Assembly: GCA_964437825.1 (NCBI GenBank) | Contig: CAYTIH010000034.1 | Location: forward strand, 1 to 28,071 | Source: JBJFCE01 sp964437825 | GTDB taxonomy: Bacteria > Bacillota > Clostridia > Lachnospirales > Lachnospiraceae | Length of the DNA: 28,071 bases | Reading direction: 5' to 3' | In this document: positions 22,263 through 28,071 of the stretch, piece by piece | Position numbering within the stretch: the stretch's first letter is position 1 | How the letters are laid out: each line of letters starts with the position of its first letter | Translations under genes and position numbers: made by a program | The notes under the pieces: generated by a model | The model's input: the letters and a program-made list of their open reading frames with translations, nothing else | What the model was told of the DNA's origin: nothing | The model's database searches: none

Positions 22263-24203
22263 TTAAGCCTCTGCCGTGTTCTCTCTCATCCGCATTTCCA
22301 AAAACTGCGCAGGAAGATATTTGAGTATCATCTGTTCCAGCTCACTTTCTCTAACCGGCTTTGAAAGATAATCGCAAAATCCCTCCGCCAAATACTCATC
22401 CTTAACTCCTGCAATGGCATTTGCCGTCAGCATAATAACCGGCGTGCCGCTATTTTCGTTGTCTGACATTTCTCTGAGCCGGTGCAGTGTCTCAATGCCG
22501 TCCATTCCCGGCATCATATGATCCATAAAAATAATATGATAATGATGCTGCTTCACTTTCTCAAGGCACTCGGATCCGCTTTGAGCCGTATCAATCACAA
22601 TACCGGTATCCCTCAAAAATCCCGTGATCACTTTCAGATTCATTGCCATATCATCCACAGCCAGAATACGTCCCTGCGGCGCCCATAATCTTTCTGTCCG
22701 CCCGCTGTCTGCAGCTGCCTGAGTCATATCGCTTACTATAAATTCACCCAGCGGCTCATTGGAAACAATCCTCTGCGGAATACTGACCGTAAATACAGAA
22801 CCAAGCTCATATACGCTCTCCACCGAAAGCGTTCCCTCCATCAGATCCACCAATTGTTTCGTAATGGCAAGTCCCAGACCGGTTCCTTCCACATTCCGGT
22901 TTTTATCCTCTTCAATCCTTTGAAAGGACTCAAAAAGCTTTTCCTGGTCTTCTTTGCGGATGCCGATTCCGGTATCTTTTACGGAAATCTTCAAAAAAAG
23001 CCTATCATCTTCCGTTTTCTCGCAGTCGAGGCCGAGCGTGATCTTTCCTTTGGCGGTATATTTTACCGCATTGGTTAACAAATTCATGATAATCTGTTGG
23101 ATTCGAATTTTATCCCCCATCAAACGTTTGGGAAGATCCCTGTTATTTTCAATCGATAATTCCAGATTTTTTTCTCTCGCACGTCCGATAATCATATGAT
23201 AGCTTTCGTTGATCAGGCTGAACAAATCATATTCCACGGGAATGATCTCCATCTTTCCCGATTCAATTTTTGAAAAATCCAAAATATCATTGATCAGTGA
23301 CAGCAGCATCCGTCCCGAGCTTTCTATATCCGCAGCATAAGTCCGAATCGCATCCTCTCTGCTTTCCTTCAGAATCATCTCATTCATGCCGAGTACCGCA
23401 TTAATCGGCGTGCGGATTTCATGAGACATATTTGCAAGGAAACGCGCTTTTGCCTGATTGGCTGCCAACGCTACTTCTTTTGCTTCTTCTGCCTCTTCCT
23501 TTGTTTTTTCAAGCTCCTCCATGGTTTTTAACAGCCTTTTATAGTCCGGCGTCTCGAGTGAAAACGCCATCATCATAATTCCAATGGAAACGGTAAACAA
23601 TCCGATCAGGACATCCGGGCACAAAAGCATCTGTGCAAGCGGCCCGGAAACCGCTAAAACGATATAAATGATTACGGAAATTCTCTGCTGCCGTTCAAAG
23701 TGTTTAAAGCTGCTTATCATGATCACCGCCGAACATGCGATAAAGTAGAACGGCATCAGATATACCACCAGATAATATTTTCCGTGCACATAGCCATCCG
23801 CCTCGTTCATGAAGAAAACCCATCCGGTAAACAGGTTCCCAAACAGGATCAGAAGATGATATGCCAGAATTCCTCTGTTAATCCATATCACCTTACTGTG
23901 CTTCTTTTCTTTGGAGACATAAATGTAGGAATAATACATGAACTGATATCCCAGCAAACCGTCCACCACCAGATACAGTGTGTTCAGCAGAGTATTAACC
24001 CACAACGGAAGCGCCGTACTATAACTGATCGTAATGGCCGTTACCACATCCAGCACATTTGCAAGCAGCGTAAATAATGTCAGTTTCAAAAATGCCTTGT
24101 TCGCCATGGACTGCATTCCATACTGAAAGATCAAATAAATATATAAAATCACTAAGAAGGCTGCTGCCGATATTTCAAAATATATGTTATATACAAGTGA
24201 CAT
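22263..24203 (-). CDS. Hybrid sensor histidine kinase with C-terminal receiver
   Basis: This is a 646-residue membrane kinase. The N-terminal third (about 10-215) has six or seven hydrophobic helices with short loops, a 7TM-like sensor. A coiled coil follows (about 222-250, MEELEKTKEEAEEAKEVALA), then HisKA with His261 in NMSHEIRTPINAVLG, the HATPase domain with NLLTNAVKY, DTGIGI (410-415) and EGTGLGLAI, and a receiver at about 512-632 with phospho-acceptor Asp561 in FMDHMMPGMDG and SKP. It has no Hpt domain, so phosphotransfer to DNA-binding regulators would need a separate Hpt protein; one is encoded at 26905-27252. GGAG lies 7 bases before the ATG. It is transcribed separately from the DHH gene upstream, which has its own terminator. 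Confidence 0.93.
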   Translation of the reverse strand: MSLVYNIYFEISAAAFLVILYIYLIFQYGMQSMANKAFLKLTLFTLLANVLDVVTAITISYSTALPLWVNTLLNTLYLVVDGLLGYQFMYYSYIYVSKEKKHSKVIWINRGILAYHLLILFGNLFTGWVFFMNEADGYVHGKYYLVVYLMPFYFIACSAVIMISSFKHFERQQRISVIIYIVLAVSGPLAQMLLCPDVLIGLFTVSIGIMMMAFSLETPDYKRLLKTMEELEKTKEEAEEAKEVALAANQAKARFLANMSHEIRTPINAVLGMNEMILKESREDAIRTYAADIESSGRMLLSLINDILDFSKIESGKMEIIPVEYDLFSLINESYHMIIGRAREKNLELSIENNRDLPKRLMGDKIRIQQIIMNLLTNAVKYTAKGKITLGLDCEKTEDDRLFLKISVKDTGIGIRKEDQEKLFESFQRIEEDKNRNVEGTGLGLAITKQLVDLMEGTLSVESVYELGSVFTVSIPQRIVSNEPLGEFIVSDMTQAAADSGRTERLWAPQGRILAVDDMAMNLKVITGFLRDTGIVIDTAQSGSECLEKVKQHHYHIIFMDHMMPGMDGIETLHRLREMSDNENSGTPVIMLTANAIAGVKDEYLAEGFCDYLSKPVRESELEQMILKYLPAQFLEMRMRENTAEA

Positions 24204-24232
24204 ACCCGATCTCCATCATTCAATTCGCTGGA

Positions 24233-24301
24233 ATTTCCTATGATATAAGAAAGAATCTCGCTATGCGGGATTCTCCGCCTGCGGCGGTGGATTTCCTATG
24301 A
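24233..24301. repeat. Double-hairpin element flanked by 11-base direct repeats
   Basis: ATTTCCTATGA occurs at 24233-24243 and 24291-24301. Between the copies are AGAATCTCGC-TAT-GCGGGATTCT (24252-24274) and CCGCC-TGC-GGCGG (24275-24287). It lies just upstream of the hybrid kinase start. It resembles a small inserted element with target duplication, or a kinase leader structure. Confidence 0.6.
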
Positions 24302-24303
24302 AT

Positions 24304-24342
24304 CAAAAAAACTGTGAAACCCGACTGCTGCGGCTTCACAGT
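24304..24342 (-). terminator. Rho-independent terminator of the DHH gene
   Basis: On the minus strand ACTGTGAA and TTCACAGT enclose a 16-base, partly paired GC-rich segment, followed by seven U residues. It lies 53 bases after the DHH stop. Confidence 0.8.
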
Positions 24343-24394
24343 TTACAAGTTCCTTATGTATTCTTCTTATATAAATCCGGCGGAATAAAATGCT

Positions 24395-25315
24395 TTACTG
24401 ATTTGCAAGGGCACAAAGCTCATCCAGCATCTTCGGAAGCTCTGTCTCCATATTTTCTTCGGAGAACTGGCAGGTTCCGACCTTTTTGTGACCTCCGCCA
24501 TTATATTTCAGCATCAGACTTCCTACATTCACTTCACAGGTTTTATTCAAAATACTGTAGCCAACAGCTGCAGAACAGCCCTTACCGTCTCGTCCGCTTA
24601 CAATCCAGGCGGAAATATTCTGCTCGGGATACATACTGTAAATCATGAAACGGTTTCCTGTATAAATCGGATCCACGCCGCGCAGATCCGTAAGAATCAC
24701 GTTTCCTTCCACTTTGGTGTGCTCCGTTACCATTTTTTTGAATTTCTCCGTCTGCTCGTTGTAAACTTCAATACGCTCCTGAACATCCGGAAGCGCAAGA
24801 ATTTCCTCCGTAGACATGGTACGGCAGGCCTCCATCAATTTTTCCATCAACTGATAATTGGAAATGGAAAACTGTCTCCATCTGCCAAGACCGGTTCTGG
24901 GATCCATCAAAAAGCCGACCAGAATCCATCCCGTGGGATTCATAATCTCATCTATCGTCAGATTTCCGGAATCCACCTTGTCGACCGCTATCATCATATC
25001 ATCAAACTGCGGAAAACGCTCCTTGCCGCCATAATATTCATAAATAATTCTGGCGCAGGAGGGCGTAATACGGCTTTCTCCTTTGTACTTGCCCTGCAGA
25101 GCCAGTCTTTCATGCTCACTGGAATGATGGTCAAACCACAAGCCGCATCCCTCAACATAGGGTACATTTGCCAGACAGTCATTCTCATCCACCGGCACAA
25201 GTCCATCCTGTAAATCCTTAGGATGTGCGAACTTCCAACTATCAATAATACCTGCCTCCAAAAGAAGCGCTCCACAAGCCAAACCGTCAAAATCAGAACG
25301 TGTTACTAATCTCAC
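24395..25315 (-). CDS. DHH family phosphoesterase
   Basis: This is a 306-residue cytoplasmic protein of the DHH superfamily, which contains metal-dependent phosphodiesterases acting on short RNAs, cyclic dinucleotides or pAp. Motif I is TRSDFDGLACGALL (5-18) and the signature FDHHSSEHE puts DHH at residues 62-64. The C-terminal DHHA1 domain has NISAWIVSGRDGKGCSAAVG and the glycine-rich NGGGHKKVGTCQF near 280. All metal-binding motifs are present. The start is GTG, with AGGAGG 8 bases ahead, and there is no ATG alternative. It is a single-gene unit with its own terminator. Members of unclear substrate are common in Clostridia, so a cyclic-di-AMP or nanoRNA role is possible but not shown. Confidence 0.88.
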   Translation of the reverse strand: MRLVTRSDFDGLACGALLLEAGIIDSWKFAHPKDLQDGLVPVDENDCLANVPYVEGCGLWFDHHSSEHERLALQGKYKGESRITPSCARIIYEYYGGKERFPQFDDMMIAVDKVDSGNLTIDEIMNPTGWILVGFLMDPRTGLGRWRQFSISNYQLMEKLMEACRTMSTEEILALPDVQERIEVYNEQTEKFKKMVTEHTKVEGNVILTDLRGVDPIYTGNRFMIYSMYPEQNISAWIVSGRDGKGCSAAVGYSILNKTCEVNVGSLMLKYNGGGHKKVGTCQFSEENMETELPKMLDELCALANQ

Positions 25316-25403
25316 GAATATTTCCTCCTATCATTTGTTACAATAGATGACCCATCTTGATTCAGTGTAACATATTTTGTTGAAATATTCCATATCTGAC
25401 ACA

Positions 25404-25483
25404 GAAAAATGTATCTTTTCTTTCGGAAATGCATTTTCCGAAAAATACATTTTCTTGAATGCTACGTTTGAAGCATTTAAGAA
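25404..25483. repeat. Nested inverted repeats upstream of the ATPase remnant
   Basis: An outer pair, GAAAAATGTAT and ATACATTTTC, encloses TCGGAAA-TGCAT-TTTCCGA (25423-25441). A second hairpin, TTCTTGAATGCT-N8-AGCATTTAAGAA (25452-25483), follows directly and ends in an A-run. Together they fill most of the gap between the DHH gene and the AAA ATPase remnant. Confidence 0.65.
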
Positions 25484-25513
25484 AAAAGCATTGCAAACCG
25501 GAACAGTGTATCT

Positions 25514-25848
25514 ATGGAACGATTGATTTTGAATCAGCTGCCGGATTGGAAGAATTCACCTTACCGCAAGCCGCTGATCTTAGAGGGTGTGCGCCAAGTG
25601 GGTAAAACCTGGATTCTCAAAGAATTCGGAAAACGCTAATTTCCCCTATCGAGGTCAAGTCCGAGACCAACAACACCGGTAAGAGCCTGAAAAAATTCAA
25701 GGAACTATTCCCGGAGCAGGTTAAGCTCCGTATCCGGTTCTCCCTGGACAATTTGAAATTAGACAATAACGTTCTAAATGTTCCGCTATTCATGGCAGAC
25801 CAAGCAGATCGGTTAATCAGGCTGGCATTGGAACAGAAAATCAATTGA
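25514..25848 (+). pseudogene. AAA ATPase (AAA_14/DUF4143 type) with a large internal deletion
   Basis: The first 41 codons (25514-25639) read MERLILNQLPDWKNSPYRKP and LILEGVRQVGKTWILKEFGK, the N-terminus and P-loop of the AAA_14/DUF4143 ATPases, then stop. In another frame, from about 25640, LISPIEVKSETNNTGKSLKK and FPEQVKLRIRFSLDN follow, which is the DUF4143 C-terminal nuclease-like end with the PIEVKS motif, and stop at 25848. Complete proteins have about 400-440 residues, so roughly 300 residues are missing between the two ends and the join is out of frame. No ribosome binding site stands out. These ATPases often come in multiple copies in Firmicutes genomes; this one cannot work. Confidence 0.85.
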
Positions 25849-25900
25849 CTTTGAAGTGCTTTCAGGTGTATTCGAACGGTCAACTTCACTGCCCTGCCGC

Positions 25901-25950
25901 AAAAAAGCAGGAATGCATGGGGTTCTGTCACCTCAGCTTCCTGCTTTTTT
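25901..25950. terminator. Bidirectional terminator
   Basis: AAAAAAGCAGGAA (25901-25913) and TTCCTGCTTTTTT (25938-25950) pair over 13 bases around a 24-base loop. It gives a U-run in both directions and so ends the CarD-like gene (minus) and the ATPase remnant (plus). Confidence 0.85.
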
Positions 25951-25961
25951 ATTATGATATC

Positions 25962-26474
25962 TTATGATTCCATTTTCTGTAAAATGCTGTCCGTAATATA
26001 CGTACTTACCTGATTTTTGTCGATATCCAGTGCATATGCAAGCTCTCCGTACAACTGTTCCTCCGCTATACGGAAATAACGCTCATCCACAACTGTCACC
26101 TTTTTTCCGTCCTGAATTCTTGATTTTTTCCTCTGATAGAGGGTTTTGATTATTTTAACAAGCTCTCTGCAATCACAGGTTTGAAGCATACTCCGATACT
26201 GTGTCTCCCGTTCCCGTTCATTTGTAATCCAGACGCCCTGAAGATCCGGAATCTCCTCTATGAGCCGCTCTGCGTCCTCTTTTGAAATCACCGGTCTCAT
26301 AACGGTTTTACAATTATCCACAGGGACATAAATTACCGCTTCATGCTGATAGATCGGGCGCAATGTATAATACAGCTTTTTCCGATCCACCATGGACATG
26401 GATAAGGTTCCGATTTCGGTCACTTTGCAAATACCATTTTTCCCATACACAACTACATCATTTACCTGATACAT
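25962..26474 (-). CDS. CarD-like transcriptional regulator
   Basis: This 170-residue protein belongs to the CarD/CdnL/TRCF family, whose members bind the RNA polymerase beta subunit and act at promoters. The N-terminal RNA-polymerase-interacting domain (about 1-65) starts MYQVNDVVVYGKNGICKVTE and has the strand pair LYYTLRPIYQHEAVIYVPVD. The rest is helical and basic, with RELVKIIKTLYQRKKSRIQD in the position of the family's DNA-contacting helices, and YFRIAEEQLYGELAYALDID. All parts are present. AGGAAA precedes the ATG closely; GGAAG lies further upstream. It stands alone, with a structured leader (26501-26533) and a strong bidirectional terminator, in a zone where its neighbours are broken. 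Confidence 0.88.
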   Translation of the reverse strand: MYQVNDVVVYGKNGICKVTEIGTLSMSMVDRKKLYYTLRPIYQHEAVIYVPVDNCKTVMRPVISKEDAERLIEEIPDLQGVWITNERERETQYRSMLQTCDCRELVKIIKTLYQRKKSRIQDGKKVTVVDERYFRIAEEQLYGELAYALDIDKNQVSTYITDSILQKMES

Positions 26475-26500
26475 TTTCCTACCGCTTCCTTAGACAAAGA

Positions 26501-26533
26501 TACCAGAAAGCCAACTTCGCGGCTCTTCCGGTA
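26501..26533 (-). promoter_or_regulatory. Hairpin in the leader of the CarD-like gene
   Basis: On the minus strand TACCGGAAGAGCC and GGCTTTCTGGTA form a 12-pair stem with one bulged A and two G-U pairs, loop GCGAAGTT. It ends 26 bases before the start codon and is followed by TCTTTGTC. It could be an attenuator or a protein-binding site. Confidence 0.5.
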
Positions 26534-26641
26534 AATAGTAACACGTTTCCTGATATTTATTTTAACACCAAAGTTTTCAAAATGTCAGTTATTTTTTCTC
26601 TGTGCTCATTTTTTCGTGATTATGCAGCATGTATAGTTCTA

Positions 26642-26850
26642 TTATTTTTGTGTAAAATGACGAAGTTTTTTATTTATGCTTCCGTCGTATTTTTCATGGT
26701 GATGCCTGCATATCTCATAGCTGGTTTCCCCGTATTCCTCATCCGTCAGCTTTCCGGGCTTTAACAAATTGTGATCCGGTATCGCAATCTTGCCGATATC
26801 ATGCAATGCGCTTGCCGCAGTAATGACGCCGACCCTTTCCTGTATCCCCC
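26642..26850 (-). pseudogene. HD-GYP domain remnant with internal deletion
   Basis: On the minus strand one frame reads ERVGVITAASALHDIGKIAI, then PDHNLLKPGKLTDEEYG, the metal-binding start of an HD-GYP (cyclic-di-GMP phosphodiesterase) domain. Directly after TDEEYGE comes TSYEICRHHHEKYDGS, which in intact domains lies about 25-35 residues later; the intervening histidine-containing helices are missing. The GYP residues after DGS are replaced by INKKLRHFTQK and a stop at 26642. There is no start codon or ribosome binding site, and the N-terminal part is lost. The fragment is in frame across the deletion but lacks essential ligands, so it is dead. Confidence 0.75.
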
Positions 26851-26904
26851 AAGATATGTAACGCCTGCGGCGGCCGCATTAGCAACGTTTTTCTCCTCTT
26901 CGCC

Positions 26905-27252
26905 TTACAGCAGATCAATAGCCGTAATTGACTGCTCATAGTCCGCTCTGACCGCCTCCAGCAGCTGTGTAATATCCTGCGTGGGTTTTCCTCCTCTCAG
27001 AGCTTCACACAAAATATGACTGGACTGTCCCAGTTTGGTAAGACTCAGATTCAGACTCATTCCCTTCAGACTATGAACGTGTCGAAATGCCGTCTCATAA
27101 TCCTGTGCCGCCAACGCATCACAAATATTCTGAAACATATTTGCATTCTTAAATTTGATCAGATATTTTTGGATACGCTCATCGTTCATTAAACGCTCCA
27201 ATACATCCTCGTAATCCGCCCCCATCTGTGCATAGCACTCTCTGACTGTCAT
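26905..27252 (-). CDS. Hpt (histidine phosphotransfer) domain protein
   Basis: This is an intact 115-residue phosphorelay protein. The four-helix Hpt domain carries the phospho-acceptor His60 in FRHVHSLKGMSLNLSLTKLG, matching the HxxKG signature, and a last helix LLEAVRADYEQSITAIDLL. AGGAGG lies 8 bases before the ATG. It starts 47 bases after the chimeric ORF that ends in receiver-domain debris, so it was probably the 3' part of a hybrid kinase operon or a split-off Hpt domain. It could now serve the intact hybrid kinase at 22263-24203, which has a receiver but no Hpt domain. Confidence 0.9.
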   Translation of the reverse strand: MTVRECYAQMGADYEDVLERLMNDERIQKYLIKFKNANMFQNICDALAAQDYETAFRHVHSLKGMSLNLSLTKLGQSSHILCEALRGGKPTQDITQLLEAVRADYEQSITAIDLL

Positions 27253-27299
27253 GTTTTCTTCCTCCTGTTTTGAATAAAAAGTACTTTCAATTCTTCCTG

Positions 27300-27806
27300 T
27301 CAGTCAATTTTCCTAAAGTTTGCCGTCAGTGCGATAATCGATATGCTCTTTGCATCCGCTCTTGACAGGCTGCGGATTTTCCGGATTGCCGTACATCCGT
27401 CCATCACCGGCATTTCCATATTCAGCTCATAGTCCTCCGCCAGTGAAGTCCGCTTTCCCACCAGCTCATAATCCGGCTCCGTATGGTCAAATTTCTCTGT
27501 GTGTTTGGAAAGATAGGATGCCGCCATAGACCCGCCCAGGGAGTGACCGCCTATGTACCAGTGTCCCACTTCCGGATACTGTTCCTGTATCCCATCCGCC
27601 GCATTGATGTCGAATACAGCCAGGTTGAAGGGCATCTCCACAAGGACACACAGGATATCCCGCTCGGCACACGCCGCCATCAAAGGCTGGTATGCCGTGT
27701 ATTCCACCTTGCCGCCGGGATAGAAGATAAGACCGGCCGCCACCGGAACAACAGATGCTATGATAACAAAATGTTTTCTTTTGTGTTTATCAGTCCACAT
27801 GCTCAT
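27300..27806 (-). CDS. Chimera: truncated alpha/beta hydrolase joined to receiver-domain debris
   Basis: Residues 1-106 are the start of a membrane-anchored alpha/beta hydrolase: a hydrophobic helix at about 12-28, GLIFYPGGKVEYTAYQPLM, and the nucleophile elbow GGHSLGGS with Ser89. The remaining third of a hydrolase, which would hold the catalytic Asp and His, is absent. From about 108 the protein continues EPDYELVGKRTSLAEDYELN, the linker and start of a hybrid-kinase receiver, then jumps from NME straight to MPVMDGCTAIRKIRSL and ALTAN, losing about 45 residues with the phospho-acceptor Asp, and ends FRKID. Two or three deletions therefore produced one open frame of 168 codons. It starts by ATGA overlap with the upstream gene. 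I expect no activity from either part. Confidence 0.75.
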   Translation of the reverse strand: MSMWTDKHKRKHFVIIASVVPVAAGLIFYPGGKVEYTAYQPLMAACAERDILCVLVEMPFNLAVFDINAADGIQEQYPEVGHWYIGGHSLGGSMAASYLSKHTEKFDHTEPDYELVGKRTSLAEDYELNMEMPVMDGCTAIRKIRSLSRADAKSISIIALTANFRKID

Positions 27807-28071
27807 AGATCATACTCCCCATACTCACAGCCAACATTCTCACAAATGACCTCGTCAATCAGCTTTCCGTCCCGATAGAGCCTGACGGTGCCTTTCCCAT
27901 TGCCGCCGTTCCAAAGACGGTTATGCAGCTTTTTCCCGTTGGGCGCTTCATAATTGACAAGAAGCATATCCTTCTTCTCACAGGTAATGTCGGTGACCAT
28001 GCGATTGCGCCAGGTTTTTTGTTCCACATGCCAGACGATCTGCGTGTCGGTTTCCCTGCAGTCAAATGCGG
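27803..28071 (-). CDS. C-terminal part of an unidentified protein, cut by the window edge
   Basis: The frame is open from the window edge to the stop at 27803. About 89 residues are visible; they are strand-rich and polar: ETDTQIVWHVEQKTWRNRMV, DMLLVNYEAPNGKKLHNRLW, VRLYRDGKLIDEVICENVGC and the end EYGEYDL. I think of the tocopherol-cyclase-like (CrtC-related) proteins of gut Firmicutes, but this is a weak impression. Its stop overlaps the next start (ATGA), so it was cotranslated with the hydrolase gene. Nothing in this part shows a catalytic site. Confidence 0.5.
   Translation of the reverse strand, partial: AFDCRETDTQIVWHVEQKTWRNRMVTDITCEKKDMLLVNYEAPNGKKLHNRLWNGGNGKGTVRLYRDGKLIDEVICENVGCEYGEYDL

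Noticed and set aside
24488..25213. Long open frame of 241 codons on the plus strand
   Set aside because: It lies entirely antisense to the DHH gene, whose motifs are complete, and has no family pattern.
1..28071. CRISPR array, tRNA or rRNA genes, intact insertion sequence or prophage
   Set aside because: I saw no regularly spaced repeats of CRISPR type, no tRNA-like arms with CCA, no rRNA sequence, and no transposase or integrase reading frame.

Overview
The window looks like chromosome from a Gram-positive anaerobe of the Clostridia, most likely Lachnospiraceae. The evidence is the protein families (GerMN lipoprotein, YdcZ-type DMT transporter, DegV, a DUF5721-like protein, a PMCA-type Ca2+ ATPase, a CarD-like regulator), strong AGGAGG-type ribosome binding sites, sigma-A promoters and a CIRCE element. 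Most genes are on the minus strand. I saw no rRNA, tRNA, CRISPR array or intact transposase.

Region 1 (1-4.7 kb, minus): one tight operon, comEA-like lipoprotein > OmpR-type response regulator > sensor histidine kinase > GerMN lipoprotein > comEC. The regulator-kinase-GerMN order matches the actinobacterial mtrA-mtrB-lpqB operon, here placed between two DNA-uptake genes. comEC loses its reading frame near the window edge. Region 2 (4.7-6.8 kb): a YdcZ-type transporter and a membrane-anchored solute-binding-like protein.

Region 3 (6.8-12.8 kb): arginine biosynthesis. argC, an SseB-like gene, a GNAT acetyltransferase, argB and argD run leftwards; argG runs rightwards from a shared intergenic region. 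The two promoters mirror each other, with TTGCAT -35 boxes embedded in repeated TGCAT sequences that resemble ArgR boxes. argJ is absent, so the GNAT is a candidate N-acetylglutamate synthase.

Region 4 (13-17.4 kb): DUF1294 membrane protein, an orphan LytTR response regulator, DegV, a DUF5721-like gene behind a four-hairpin leader, a membrane-anchored protein of unknown function, and hsp20 under a CIRCE operator. Region 5 (17.6-21.3 kb): a Ca2+ P-type ATPase downstream of frameshifted remnants that look like a tellurite/stress (ter-yce) cluster.

Region 6 (21.5-25.3 kb): a small helical protein, an XRE regulator, a hybrid histidine kinase and a DHH phosphoesterase. Region 7 (25.3-28.07 kb): a decay zone. 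An AAA ATPase, an HD-GYP domain and a response-regulator receiver each survive only as two ends joined across an internal deletion, among an intact CarD-like regulator, an intact Hpt protein and a truncated alpha/beta hydrolase. Signalling and stress functions dominate the accessory content, and repeated internal deletions and small GC-rich hairpins between genes are the most unusual structural themes.
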